Assembly (NCBI RefSeq): GCF_000350225.1
Contig: NW_005179007.1
Coordinates: 1 to 64,000, forward strand
Source of the DNA: Chondrus crispus
Taxonomy: Eukaryota > Rhodophyta > Florideophyceae > Gigartinales > Gigartinaceae
Direction of reading: 5' to 3'
DNA: 64,000 nt
Part shown: piece after piece, positions 21,526-34,645 of the stretch
Layout: every line of letters begins with the position of its first letter
Position numbering within the stretch: the stretch's first letter is position 1
The notes under the pieces: model-generated
The model's input: the letters and a program-made list of their open reading frames with translations, nothing else
Database searches by the model: none
Told to the model about the DNA's origin: nothing
Position numbers and translations under genes: made by a program

Positions 21526-22789
21526 TAATGGTAGGTTCGGAGGGGCAAGGGAAAGAAGGAAGGCAGGTTGATGTGTGTGAGTGAAGGAGTTGGTTCCGAG
21601 GTTTACTTTGAAGCCGTTTTCCTGCGATACTTATACACTTCGAGTGCTACACTTTCGCTCTACTCCGACTCCCAGTAAACCATACTCTACTATGCGCGAC
21701 CAAGCGCGGTCCTCTTGTGGCCCGACCATACTGTTCGATTTCCACCTTACGAATCGATTCGTAACTATTAGCTCACAACTATTTCTACACTTTCCAAATG
21801 ACTGTAAACCATGGCCCTTTGCATGCAACTGTTTCACACCTTACTAATCTGCATCCAGTCATGCCAGACTTCATTGTTGTGCAACGAACAACTTGGCACT
21901 TGTCTATTTCCAACAACGCAAACGTCTTTCATATCACAATCGCCATACGTATCCTTGTTTCTCACCTTACTAATTTCGCCAAGCACTGTCAGATAATTAT
22001 GGCAAGTTATAACAATGTGCATCCAGACTTTCTACACAACTCACATGAGAATACATGTAAATCACACGAGTACTGTCATGAACTTGCATCCAACGGCGCA
22101 CCATGACGAGAGCACAGTGCAACGGCGCGTGCTCACGCAAGACTCGCATACAGCGTGGCGCGTACACAGAATAATCGCACAACTGTATTCCTCTCGCGAG
22201 AAGTACTTGTTGTACTTTTGATTCACATGTACTGTACTCGGACACACGCAGGATCGCAGACAGTCTGACACTGTAAAACTGTAAACCCTCATGTGCATAC
22301 ACCTGGATGCGTGTACATGTGTACGTACACGAATCCACCTGGCGACGTGTACATGTGTACACGGCATACATGTGTCCCGCCCGGGGGCCCCATGCAATTA
22401 CCCATTACAACCATGGCAAACGACTTGAAACCCCCAAAACAACGTAATTATGGCATATACAGGCCATTTGAAGTACACCACAAAGCCAATGACGCACACG
22501 TGGACAACGCTCGACCAACAGATTTGCAGCATTAGACCTGAGGGCCAATAGAACTGCAGTATTTCCTGTGTAGTCTGTAGTGCTACGGGCCAAGGTTCCA
22601 CTTGGCAAAACTATGCAAATTTGCATGACCCTCCGAGAGGCCACTTTCGTCCCCAGAACCCCAAAATCTGGGATTTTACACGTGTCATGTCGTGATATGG
22701 GTAAGAGCGCCCGGACCGTGCAGTCATGTACACGTGTCACTCGATTTTGACCTTTTCAGATAACAGCATGTGGTCGCACATTTTCAATA
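21526..22789 (-). mobile_element. Solo copia LTR, array unit 8
   Basis: AGCGC on both sides. Carries GTGGCGCG near 22156, found elsewhere only in the LTR at 36817. Confidence 0.9.
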
Positions 22790-22971
22790 AGCGCGCCCAA
22801 GGGGACACCAAGAAGCCAGCGCCTTTGGCGTAGTGGCTCACAAATTTTTGCGGCAAAATTTTCAGACCTCGATTTTAACATCTTTTTTTTTTCAGCGCCA
22901 TGGTAAATCTTTTTATTCATTGTTATGCTTATTCTAACTGCACGTACCAAGCGGTCTTACGTAGAATGAAA

Positions 22972-23442
22972 TTACACATTTCTATGAAACAGGCAGTTGA
23001 CACCTTGATCGCATGCAACGCACGAGAAAGCCATAGAGCTCATAGACTCCGATTCAACCGGTAAATGTTTCGGCGCTTGCATACGGCGAGCAAATTTAAC
23101 TGGTCTCTTTCCATTAACAGGCTTTCCTCCTATCTCTTCGTTGATGAAGTGAAGGATCGAATGTAACAATTTCTTCATGCCTGTTAGATCAGCGGATTCC
23201 AATTGAGACTCGAGGCTCTTAATTCTTTCCTTCATCGCCTTCTGTTCTTCTGCCATTTCCTTCTTCATCGCCTTCTGTTCTTCTGCCATTTCCTTCTTCA
23301 ACTGATCGAGTTCCGCCTTCTTGGCTGGTGTGCTGACCTCCTCTATAATATTCAAAACCCGACGCTTGCTGTTACGCGTCAGGGTTTGGATGTGGATCAC
23401 GTCGGCTGATCCACCGAGGTCGGCACTGGTGCTCGGCTGCAT
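22972..23442 (-). CDS. Unknown coiled-coil ORF, array copy 9
   Basis: Carries P23R and G103E, the same pair as copies 12 and 13. Confidence 0.45.
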   Translation of the reverse strand: MQPSTSADLGGSADVIHIQTLTRNSKRRVLNIIEEVSTPAKKAELDQLKKEMAEEQKAMKKEMAEEQKAMKERIKSLESQLESADLTGMKKLLHSILHFINEEIGGKPVNGKRPVKFARRMQAPKHLPVESESMSSMAFSCVACDQGVNCLFHRNV

Positions 23443-23697
23443 TCGTTTTCCAGCAAAAGGACGTGGCAGGAATTTTTGCCGCAAATTTTTCAGACCTCGA
23501 TTTTACCATCAGGTTATGGGCCCAGATTTACGCTACCATTCGTGAGTTCGATTCTCACCGGGTGCACTTGGGCGGCGCAATGTTTGTTTGTTTGTTTGTG
23601 TCACACTTGGGAACGTACCTGCCTGTGCGTTGTGCAGTGACCCGCGCCGTGTGTTTGGCGTCCCTTGGTAGAGGGGGAGTGTTGAAAAAGTGAGCGC

Positions 23698-24961
23698 TAA
23701 TGGTAGGTTCGGAGGGGCAAGGGAAAGAAGGAAGGCAGGTTGATGTGTGTGAGTGAAGGAGTTGGTTCCGAGGTTTACTTTGAAGCCGTTTTCCTGCGAT
23801 ACTTATACACTTCGAGTGCTACACTTTCGCTCTACTCCGACTCCCAGTAAACCATACTCTACTATGCGCGACCAAGCGCGGTCCTCTTGTGGCCCGACCA
23901 TACTGTTCGATTTCCACCTTACGAATCGATTCGTAACTATTAGCTCACAACTATTTCTACACTTTCCAAATGACTGTAAACCATGGCCCTTTGCATGCAA
24001 CTGTTTCACACCTTACTAATCTGCATCCAGTCATGCCAGACTTCATTGTTGTGCAACGAACAACTTGGCACTTGTCTATTTCCAACAACGCAAACGTCTT
24101 TCATATCACAATCGCCATACGTATCCTTGTTTCTCACCTTACTAATTTCGCCAAGCACTGTCAGATAATTATGGCAAGTTATAACAATGTGCATCCAGAC
24201 TTTCTACACAACTCACATGAGAATACATGTAAATCACACGAGTACTGTCATGAACTTGCATCCAACGGCGCACCATGACGAGAGCACAGTGCAACGGCGC
24301 GTGCTCACGCAAGACTCGCATACAGCGTGACGCGTACACAGAATAATCGCACAACTGTATTCCTCTCGCGAGAAGTACTTGTTGTACTTTTGATTCACAT
24401 GTACTGTACTCGGACACACGCAGGATCGCAGACAGTCTGACACTGTAAAACTGTAAACCCTCATGTGCATACACCTGGATGCGTGTACATGTGTACGTAC
24501 ACGAATCCACCTGGCGACGTGTACATGTGTACACGGCATACATGTGTCCCGCCCGGGGGCCCCATGCAATTACCCATTACAACCATGGCAAACGACTTGA
24601 AACCCCCAAAACAACGTAATTATGGCATATACAGGCCATTTGAAGTACACCACAAAGCCAATGACGCACACGTGGACAACGCTCGACCAACAGATTTGCA
24701 GCATTAGACCTGAGGGCCAATAGAATTGCAGTATTTCCTGTGTAGTCTATAGTGCTACGGGCCAAGGTTCCACTTGGCAAAACTATGCAAATTTGCATGA
24801 CCCTCCGAGAGGCCACTTTCGTCCCCAGAACCCCAAAATCTGGGATTTTACACGTGTCATGTCGTGATATGGGTAAGAGCGCCCGGACCGTGCAGTCATG
24901 TACACGTGTCACTCGATTTTGACCTTTTCAGATAACAGCATGTGGTCGCACATTTTCAATA
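23698..24961 (-). mobile_element. Solo copia LTR, array unit 9
   Basis: AGCGC on both sides. Carries CACAAAGCC near 24652, shared with units 8 and 10. Confidence 0.9.
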
Positions 24962-25142
24962 AGCGCGCCCAAGGGGACACCAAGAAGCCAGCGCCTTTGG
25001 CGTAGTGGCTCACAAATTTTTGCGGCAAAATTTTCAGACCTCGATTTTAACATCATTTTTTTTCAGCGCCATGGTAAATCTTTTTATTCATTGTTATGCT
25101 TATTCTAACTGCACGTACCAAGCGGTCTTACGTAGAATGAAA

Positions 25143-25613
25143 TTACACATTTCTATGAAACAGGCAGTTGACACCTTGATCGCATGCAACGCACGAGAAA
25201 GCCATAGAGCTCATAGACTCCGATTCAACCGGTAAATGTTTCGGCGCTTGCATACGGCGAGCAAATTTAACTGGTCTCTTTCCATTAACAGGCTTTCCTC
25301 CTATCCCTTCGTTGATGAAGTGAAGGATCGAATGTAACAGTTTCTTCATGCCTGTTAGATCAGCGGATTCCAATTGAGACTCGAGGCTCTTAATTCTTTC
25401 CTTCATCGCCTTCTGTTCTTCTGCCATTTCCTTCTTCATCGCCTTCTGTTCTTCTGCCATTTCCTTCTTCAACTGATCGAGTTCCGCCTTCTTGGCTGGT
25501 GTGCTGACCTCCTCTATAATATTCAAAACCCGACGCTTGCTGTTACGCGTCAGGGTTTGGATGTGGATCACGTCGGCTGATCCACCGAGGTCGGCACTGG
25601 TGCTCGGCTGCAT
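25143..25613 (-). CDS. Unknown coiled-coil ORF, array copy 10
   Basis: Differs from copy 1 by P23R. Confidence 0.45.
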   Translation of the reverse strand: MQPSTSADLGGSADVIHIQTLTRNSKRRVLNIIEEVSTPAKKAELDQLKKEMAEEQKAMKKEMAEEQKAMKERIKSLESQLESADLTGMKKLLHSILHFINEGIGGKPVNGKRPVKFARRMQAPKHLPVESESMSSMAFSCVACDQGVNCLFHRNV

Positions 25614-25868
25614 TCGTTTTCCAGCAAAAGGACGTGGCAGGAATTTTTGCCGCAAATTTTTCAGACCTCGATTTTACCATCAGGTTATGGGCCCAGATTT
25701 ACGCTACCATTCGTGAGTTCGATTCTCACCGGGTGCACTTGGGCGGCGCAATGTTTGTTTGTTTGTTTGTGTCACACTTGGGAACGTACCTGCCTGTGCG
25801 TTGTGCAGTGACCCGCGCCGTGTGTTTGGCGTCCCTTGGTAGAGGGGGAGTGTTGAAAAAGTGAGCGC

Positions 25869-27132
25869 TAATGGTAGGTTCGGAGGGGCAAGGGAAAGAA
25901 GGAAGGCAGGTTGATGTGTGTGAGTGAAGGAGTTGGTTCCGAGGTTTACTTTGAAGCCGTTTTCCTGCGATACTTATACACTTCGAGTGCTACACTTTCG
26001 CTCTACTCCGACTCCCAGTAAACCATACTCTACTATGCGCGACCAAGCGCGGTCCTCTTGTGGCCCGACCATACTGTTCGATTTCCACCTTACGAATCGA
26101 TTCGTAACTATTAGCTCACAACTATTTCTACACTTTCCAAATGACTGTAAACCATGGCCCTTTGCATGCAACTGTTTCACACCTTACTAATCTGCATCCA
26201 GTCATGCCAGACTTCATTGTTGTGCAACGAACAACTTGGCCCTTGTCTATTTCCAACAACGCAAACGTCTTTCATATCACAATCGCCATACGTATCCTTG
26301 TTTCTCACCTTACTAATTTCGCCAAGCACTGTCAGATAATTATGGCAAGTTATAACAATGTGCATCCAGACTTTCTACACAACTCACATGAGAATACATG
26401 TAAATCACACGAGTACTGTCATGAACTTGCATCCAACGGCGCACCATGACGAGAGCACAGTGCAACGGCGCGTGCTCACGCAAGACTCGCATACAGCGTG
26501 ACGCGTACACAGAATAATCGCACAACTGTATTCCTCTCGCGAGAAGTACTTGTTGTACTTTTGATTCACATGTACTGTACTCGGACACACGCAGGATCGC
26601 AGACAGTCTGACACTGTAAAACTGTAAACCCTCATGTGCATACACCTGGATGCGTGTACATGTGTACGTACACGAATCCACCTGGCGACGTGTACATGTG
26701 TACACGGCATACATGTGTCCCGCCCGGGGGCCCCATGCAATTACCCATTACAACCATGGCAAACGACTTGAAACCCCCAAAACAACGTAATTATGGCATA
26801 TACAGGCCATTTGAAGTACACCACAAAGCCAATGACGCACACGTGGACAACGCTCGACCAACAGATTTGCAGCATTAGACCTGAGGGCCAATAGAACTGC
26901 AGTATTTCCTGTGTAGTCTGTAGTGCTACGGGCCAAGGTTCCACTTGGCAAAACTATGCAAATTTGCATGACCCTCCGAGAGGCCACTTTCGTCCCCGGA
27001 ACCCCAAAATCTGGGATTTTACACGTGTCATGTCGTGATATGGGTAAGAGCGCCCGGACCGTGCAGTCATGTACACGTGTCACTCGATTTTGACCTTTTC
27101 AGATAACAGCATGTGGTCGCACATTTTCAATA
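25869..27132 (-). mobile_element. Solo copia LTR, array unit 10
   Basis: AGCGC on both sides. Shares CACAAAGCC with units 8 and 9 but has CTTGGCCC, unlike either. Confidence 0.9.
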
Positions 27133-27314
27133 AGCGCGCCCAAGGGGACACCAAGAAGCCAGCGCCTTTGGCCTAGTGGCTCACAAATTTTTGCGGCAAA
27201 ATTTTCAGACCTCGATTTTAACATCATTTTTTTTTCAGCGCCATGGTAAATCTTTTTATTCATTGTTATGCTTATTCTAACTGCACGTACCAAGCGGTCT
27301 TACGTAGAATGAAA

Positions 27315-27785
27315 TTACACATTTCTATGAAACAGGCAGTTGACACCTTGATCGCATGCAACGCACGAGAAAGCCATAGAGCTCATAGACTCCGATTCAA
27401 CCGGTAAATGTTTCGGCGCTTGCATACGGCGAGCAAATTTAACTGGTCTCTTTCCATTAACAGGCTTTCCTCCTATCCCTTCGTTGATGAAGTGAAGGAT
27501 CGAATGTAACAGTTTCTTCATGCCTGTTAGATCAGCGGATTCCAATTGAGACTCGAGGCTCTTAATTCTTTCCTTCATCGCCTTCTGTTCTTCTGCCATT
27601 TCCTTCTTCATCGCCTTCTGTTCTTCTGCCATTTCCTTCTTCAACTGATCGAGTTCCGCCTTCTTGGCTGGTGTGCTGACCTCCTCTATAATATTCAAAA
27701 CCCGACGCTTGCTGTTACGCGTCAGGGTTTGGATGTGGATCACGTCGGCTGATCCACCGAGGTCGGCACTGGTGCTCGGCTGCAT
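27315..27785 (-). CDS. Unknown coiled-coil ORF, array copy 11
   Basis: Differs from copy 1 by P23R. It lies just 3' of the full copia insertion in that element's sense direction. Confidence 0.45.
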   Translation of the reverse strand: MQPSTSADLGGSADVIHIQTLTRNSKRRVLNIIEEVSTPAKKAELDQLKKEMAEEQKAMKKEMAEEQKAMKERIKSLESQLESADLTGMKKLLHSILHFINEGIGGKPVNGKRPVKFARRMQAPKHLPVESESMSSMAFSCVACDQGVNCLFHRNV

Positions 27786-28040
27786 TCGTTTTCCAGCAAA
27801 AGGACGTGGCAGGAATTTTTGCCGCAAATTTTTCAGACCTCGATTTTACCATCAGGTTATGGGCCCAGATTTACGCTACCATTCGTGAGTTCGATTCTCA
27901 CCGGGTGCACTTGGGCGGCGCAATGTTTGTTTGTTTGTTTGTGTCACACTTGGGAACGTACCTGCCTGTGCGTTGTGCAGTGACCCGCGCCGTGTGTTTG
28001 GCGTCCCTTGGTAGAGGGGGAGTGTTGAAAAAGTGAGCGC

Positions 28041-29304
28041 TAATGGTAGGTTCGGAGGGGCAAGGGAAAGAAGGAAGGCAGGTTGATGTGTGTGAGTGAA
28101 GGAGTTGGTTCCGAGGTTTACTTTGAAGCCGTTTTCCTGCGATACTTATACACTTCGAGTGCTACACTTTCGCTCTACTCCGACTCCCAGTAAACCATAC
28201 TCTACTATGCGCGACCAAGCGCGGTCCTCTTGTGGCCCGACCATACTGTTCGATTTCCACCTTACGAATCGATTCGTAACTATTAGCTCACAACTATTTC
28301 TACACTTTCCAAATGACTGTAAACCATGGCCCTTTGCATGCAACTGTTTCACACCTTACTAATCTGCATCCAGTCATGCCAGACTTCATTGTTGTGCAAC
28401 GAACAACTTGGCCCTTGTCTATTTCCAACAAAGCAAACGTCTTTCATATCACAATCGCCATACGTATCCTTGTTTCTCACCTTACTAATTTCGCCAAGCA
28501 CTGTCAGATAATTATGGCAAGTTATAACAATGTGCATCCAGACTTTCTACACAACTCACATGAGAATACATGTAAATCACACGAGTACTGTCATGAACTT
28601 GCATCCAACGGCGCACCATGACGAGAGCACAGTGCAACGGCGCGTGCTCACGCAAGACTCGCATACAGCGTGACGCGTACACAGAATAATCGCACAACTG
28701 TATTCCTCTCGCGAGAAGTACTTGTTGTACTTTTGATTCACATGTACTGTACTCGGACACACGCAGGATCGCAGACAGTCTGACACTGTAAAACTGTAAA
28801 CCCTCATGTGCATACACCTGGATGCGTGTACATGTGTACGTACACGAATCCACCTGGCGACGTGTACATGTGTACACGGCATACATGTGTCCCGCCCGGG
28901 GGCCCCATGCAATTACCCATTACAACCATGGCAAACGACTTGAAACCCCCAAAACAACGTAATTATGGCATATACAGGCCATTTGAAGTACACCACAAGG
29001 CCAATGACGCACACGTGGACAACGCTCGACCAACAGATTTGCAGCATTAGACCTGAGGGCCAATAGAATTGCAGTATTTTCTGTGTAGTCTATAGTGCTA
29101 CGGGCCAAGGTTCCACTTGGCAAAACTATGCAAATTTGCATGACCCTCCGAGAGGCCACTTTCGTCCCCGGAACCCCAAAATCTGGGATTTTACACGTGT
29201 CATGTCGTGATATGGGTAAGAGCGCCCGGACCGTGCAGTCATGTACACGTGTCACTCGATTTTGACCTTTTCAGATAACAGCATGTGGTCGCACATTTTC
29301 AATA
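28041..29304 (-). repeat. 3' LTR of the minus-strand copia
   Basis: 1,264 bp. Carries AACAAAGC (near 28430) and ACCAACAG, unlike its partner LTR at 34646. Confidence 0.92.
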
Positions 29305-32300
29305 CCTCCCCTCGATCACATGCTTTGGGCAGCTTTGCATTCGGAAAGCCCAACCATGCCCACGAACTTTTCAAACAGCACGCGACCAAGTGGTTTGGTC
29401 AGCATATCGGCTGGCATTTCTGTTGTCGGACAATGGTACAATGTGACCAGTTTTCGCTGCACCGCATCTCGAACAAAATGATACGTAATATCAATGTGCT
29501 TGTTCCGACGATTTGTAGATTCGTTCTGAGCAAACGCAATCGTACCAGCGTTGTCACATCCAACGCGAATTGTTGGATCCGAATTCGCACCAAGTACATC
29601 AGCATGGAAGCGTCGAAGCCACGCGGCCTCTTTGCATGCTTCACTGAGTGCGATGTATTCTGCCTCACAAGTAGACTTTGCAACTACTGTTTGTTTCCGG
29701 GAAGCCCAACTGATAGGCCCATCACAAAGCTTGAACACGTACCCACTCGTTGATTTTCGTGATTCAAGGCATCCACCCCAATCTGCGTCGTTATACCCAT
29801 GAAGTTCCGTACCAAGATCATCTTTACCAAACACTATTCCAAGATGCTGGGACCCACGCAAGTATCTCGAAACACGTTTCACACCTGTCCAATGCGAATC
29901 GTGAGGGTCGGCACAGTGTTGAGATAACTTTCCAATGGCATACGCAATATCGGGGCGGGTCCCGACCATTAGGAACATTAGACATCCAATGGCCTGACGA
30001 TATGGTTCAAAGCATGGGTTGTCATCAGTGCCAGTTTCCGCAACCTGCATTGTGACATGTCGAGACTGTTCCATCGGAGTAACGCAAGGATTGCATGCCG
30101 ACATTTGGAACCGTTTCAGTACTGCTTGGGCATACTTCGACTGCGTGACGGTCAGGACGTGTTTAGAACGTATACGGTCGATCTCTAGACCAATACAAGT
30201 CTTCGCTTCGCCAAGGTCTTTCATATCGAATCGTTTGTTGAGTTCATTTTTCATCCATAATATGGCCTCCAAGTCACTTCCAGCTAGCAGCAGATCGTCC
30301 ACGTACAACGCGATAATCATGATGACATTGCCTTGACGTCGAATGTAAAGACATGGGTCGCTGCGTGTAGTGTTGAAACCAAGTTCAGTGATCAGAAACT
30401 CATCGATCTTACTATGCCATTGGCGATGGGCTTGCTTAAGACCATAGATTGCTTTCAAAAGTTTACACACCGAATCAGGTTTGACATTGTCGATGCATCC
30501 TTCAGGTTGCTCCATGTAGATTTCTTCGTGAAGGTCACCGTTGAGGAAGGCAGTCACCACGTCCATCTGATGCAGCTCAAGGTCAAAGTGCGCAACCAGT
30601 GCCAGCAGCAGACGGATAGTTGTGAACTTGATGACAGGGGCGAAAGTTTCAGTGTAATCGATGCCTTCTACTTGTTGAAAGCCTCGTGCCACAAGACGTC
30701 CCTTTGCAGTGTCGACCAATTTTCCGGACTCGTCAGGAAGTTGCTTCACTCCGAAAACCCACCTGGACGTCAGGACGTTTGATGCTTGAGATCTTGGAAC
30801 AAGTGTCCATGTTTTGTTTTTGTGTTGTGAAGCAAGTTCTTTGTCGATGCCCTTCTGCCAGAAGCGAGCTTTTGGAGAATCCATAGCTTGCTTGTACGAG
30901 TTTGGGATTCCGTTATCACATGGGCGTGGCTAAGGAGTCCAGCAGTCACCAAAGCTGCTGCCCACCACGCCCCAGGCGTTTTGCGAACGCGAGTGGACCG
31001 ACGGAGATTAGTTGGCGGATCAATAGTTTCTTCCTCAACTACGTGTTGCTCAACTGTTTCGGTGGTTTCGTCCTCCCCTGCAGTTGGGGAGGAGTTGGAG
31101 GATTCATCAGAGTCTTGTTGTTCATCCGGCGATGATGCTTCTGATGCCACTGCATCATTTTCTGCAACTTCCTCATCGATGTTCAAGTTGATTGTGTCAT
31201 CATCAGTTGAAGCCTCCTCGTTTGTATCCATCGGTTCACCAGATTTGCCTCCCGTGGACTCGTCAAAAGTAACATCTCTGGATACGATCACTTTGTGCAA
31301 ATCACCATCCCACAACTTGTAAGCTTTCGTATTTTCAGCATACCCCAGAAACATTGCCTCCTTTGCACGGGCGTCAAGTTTCTGGATGTTGTGTTTTGGT
31401 AATGTATACCAACACTTTGAACCGAAAACACGCAAATGACCAACATTTGGCACAGATTTCATCCATAAGTGGTATGGGGTCATCTTGGGGGGAATGGCAC
31501 GTGACGTGACTCGATTTCGAACGTACACTGCATTGGCACGTGCTTCTGCCCAGAACCCCTTTGTAACTTTCTTGTGCGCTAGCATGGAGCGCACCAAGTT
31601 TACCAAAGTTCTGTTGAGTCGTTCGGCGACGCCATTTTGCTCCGGTGTGTACGCGGTCGTCATTTGATGCTAAGTACCATTTGCAATCAGAAAAGACTTA
31701 AACTCCGTGGACAGATACTCACCACCTCGATCGGTGCGAAGCACTTTGATCTTGCGACCAGTGTGAGTCTGAGCAAGTTGTGCAAACATTTTGTATCGTT
31801 CAAATGCTTCTGATTTATGGTGCATAGGGTACACTACTGACCAGTTTGAGTGATCATCTATGAAGGTAATGAAGTACTTGGCACCACCAATGGACTGCAC
31901 CTCTAAGGGGCCACAAATATCAGAGTGAACTAAGTCTAGACAGAAGTATGCCCGCCTCGAGGACCGCTCTTTTGGGATCACAGATCGAGTGGCTTTGCCG
32001 TAGACGCACGCAGAACATTTTTCAGAGATGCAATCATTGTCAGTATTGTTGATTTTGTTAGCCTCATTACCAAGTAGTTTGACTCCACTTACCACATTGT
32101 CACGAATCATCGAGGCAATACCTTGAGAATGCACATGTGCAAAGCGCTCATGCCACGTTTGCAGGGTGGCAGCATGTGCAGATCCGATGTCACTGACGAT
32201 GTCGAGAACGTAAAGTTCTCCAACCAATGTCGCAGTCGCCACTACAGTTGAGCCTCGCCTGACCATGCATTTTCCATTTTCGAACCCAACTTTTAGTCCA

Positions 32301-33605
32301 AGTTCAGTCATTCGACTGACAGAGAGCAGAGAGAAGGCAAAGTCCGGAACGTGCAATACATCCGTCAACTTGCACGGTTCGATGCGGCCATTCACATTTA
32401 ACTTCAAGTGAACGTCACCACGGCCGGCAACCTTTGCACTAGCCTTGGTTCCCATCTGAACAGAGGCGGATTCAAGTGGCTCATACGTTGCAAACAAAGA
32501 TCGGTCATATGTAATATGAGCTGTACAAGCTGAATCTACGAGCCACGAAGGCAACATCTCCATATCGTTCGTGTGCGAAGCTTTCGACATCAGACATGTG
32601 AAGTCGACGCTGTTTACAACCATGTCGGGATCAGGTTTCTGTGTGACAAATGCAGATTGTTTCCGCTGAGACATACGCGGTTTATATCCGCTAGGAGGAG
32701 CCGGGCGACGCCCATTCAAATCCTTTCCCCAGCAGCGGGTTGCCGTATGGCCTGTATGACCGCAGTTCGTGCATTTGTAATCGTTTATGTCCTGATTGTT
32801 CGGGGCACGATTAACCAGAGCCGATGTCTGTGAGGAGCTAGACTTCATGTTTGCTCGTTGCTCTTCCTGCAGCAGACGACTTTTTACAAAGTCCAAACTG
32901 AATATCTTTTCCTCATTACCGAGAGCATCAAGTGCAACGATGAGAGCCTCGAAACGGGCAGGCAGACCGTTGAGCACTGCCATGGCCATCTCCTTGTCAT
33001 CGATGTTTACGCTCATTGACTTGAGGATGGCTGCCAGCTGCTTGACACGATTGATGTATGCAAGCACCTTTTCACTGGAAAGCATCTTCACAGTGTAGAA
33101 CTCACGACGTGCAGCTAGTTTGTTCACCAAAGTGTGCCTCTCAAACACGTTGACAATAGCTTCCCACATCTCATGAGCAGTATCAACATCACGTACATGC
33201 TCAAGATGCTCATCTGATAGGAAGAGACCAATCAGTGCTTTAGCTTTACTGTCACCTCTGATCCACTTCTTACGCTCTTTCGCGCGTTCCTCACTTGGAA
33301 CTCGTCCCTCAACGATGTATTGGTCAACATCACGTAGAGCAAGCAGAAGTTGTATTTTCTGCTTCCACACGTAGAAGTTGGAGTCCGTCAGTTTGTCGAT
33401 TCTGATGGATCCTCCTCCTCCTTGATCTTCCATTTTAGTGCAAATAAACTTCAAGTATTCGAAAATCCGTTCGGGGATCCCAAGCCGTTAACCGATAGTC
33501 AACACAGTGGCAAGCCCACCCGTCTAAGAAATTCGATATGATTACTATGAAGTTGCACTAGGAGAAATTTGCGAACAGATATATGAATTTATTTGGATGA
33601 AATCC

Positions 33606-34148
33606 CTAACTATTCTGTTCACAAACTACCTTTAAGTGTGCGGCACCGTTCTCGTGGCACTTCAGGTGCCCGTGAGACTCAAAGACGCGATTGCAAGGGA
33701 TACAACGCGGAGTCTCCTTAGCGTTGGCAGCCTGAATGCGATGAGACCTAGACTGAATGTGGTCGTAAAAGGCCTTCGCACTATTGCCACTAACGCCGCA
33801 CACTTTACAATACCGCTTATACCGCGGGCACACCTTACGATTCCTCTTGCGCTCACGCTTAAACTCTTTATCCGCGAGAACAGCCGCTTTCCGAGCCGAA
33901 AGGCGATGCGTAGTTCTCTTTATTGGTGCGGGAACAGAGCGCAGAATACGAGGAATCCTATATGGTGCGCAACTCGAGGACGGACCCGGAAGCGCGAGCC
34001 GAGGTGAAGGTTGATCCTCAGGCTCAAGCACCTCAACGGATACGACCTCCGATGTCCGAACCGTTCGACCGGTGACCAGCTTCCCAGGCGCAGAGCGCAC
34101 CGGTACTAATTCCAGATCTAACACAACCCCGTAAAAACAGGTATTCAC
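33606..34148 (-). CDS. Two-zinc-finger ORF in the copia leader
   Basis: An ORF of about 180 codons lies between the 5' LTR and gag of the minus-strand copia, in the same orientation. It encodes a basic protein with two C2H2 fingers of U1/matrin type, both with C-x2-C-x12-H-x5-H spacing. The first begins YCKVCG and has DHIQSRSH; the second begins RCIPCN and has CHENGAAH. A basic linker (KEFKRERKRNRK) precedes them. No ATG starts the open frame (it opens with GTG), so the true start is unclear. U1-type fingers bind RNA or DNA. Copia elements do not normally carry such an ORF, so it may be a captured host sequence or a lineage-specific accessory gene. The plus-strand copia leaders here lack it. 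Confidence 0.55.
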   Translation of the reverse strand: MNTCFYGVVLDLELVPVRSAPGKLVTGRTVRTSEVVSVEVLEPEDQPSPRLALPGPSSSCAPYRIPRILRSVPAPIKRTTHRLSARKAAVLADKEFKRERKRNRKVCPRYKRYCKVCGVSGNSAKAFYDHIQSRSHRIQAANAKETPRCIPCNRVFESHGHLKCHENGAAHLKVVCEQNS

Positions 34149-34299
34149 AATAAGGAATATGAAGATAATCGTCAGTAACAGATCTTGGAATTATTGCTCT
34201 TAAGAACCACCAAAACGTGCAAAGACAATCACTTAGATGTGTAGGAAATGGAAAGAAACTCAAAACTTACTTTGCATGAGAGAACGAAGAAAAACCAAA

Positions 34300-34620
34300 T
34301 GCGAGATTGACGACGACGGCGGTAGCGGGAGCGGAAACGAAGACCAAGACCAAAGACAGAGACAGCAGCAAGAACCACAGCAAGAACAAAAGCCAAACCA
34401 AGAACGAAGACAGCGGGGGCGATGACCAAAACCAATTCACACAAGAGAGCAAGAACGACAGCAGCAGCGAAAACCAAAACCAAGACCGACGGCAAGAACG
34501 AGAGCGACAACGACAGCGAGAAGACCAGCGGAAAGAACGACGAGAAACGGCAGCGAAAACGACAGCGACAACGACGGCAGAAACAACGGAACGAGAACGA
34601 CAGACTCATGCAGTATAACG
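34300..34620 (-). repeat. Low-complexity leader tract of the minus-strand copia
   Basis: On the plus strand this tract is purine-rich and built from imperfect GACAACGACAGCG-like words. On the element's sense strand it is pyrimidine-rich (CTGTCGTTNTCG-like) and follows the primer-binding site. A similar pyrimidine-rich tract follows the site at 63354-63440. Open frames here on both strands are low-complexity artefacts. Confidence 0.5.
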
Positions 34621-34630
34621 ACAGCGAGGG

Positions 34631-34645
34631 ACTGGGCCCATAACC
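34631..34645 (-). other. Primer-binding site of the minus-strand copia (half initiator tRNA-Met)
   Basis: Directly next to the 5' LTR, the sense strand reads GGTTATGGGCCCAGT. Its complement CTGGGCCCATAACC is the anticodon-arm sequence of eukaryotic initiator tRNA-Met. Drosophila copia is known to prime with a 5' fragment of this tRNA cleaved in the anticodon loop, and this site fits that mode. Confidence 0.8.

Noticed and set aside
29241-33541. Plus-strand ORFs across the minus-strand copia
   Set aside because: Antisense shadows of the polyprotein.
34229-34643. Low-complexity ORFs on both strands (Arg/Gln/Lys-rich on plus, Leu/Phe/Val-rich on minus)
   Set aside because: Open only because of the repetitive GACAACGACAG tract.
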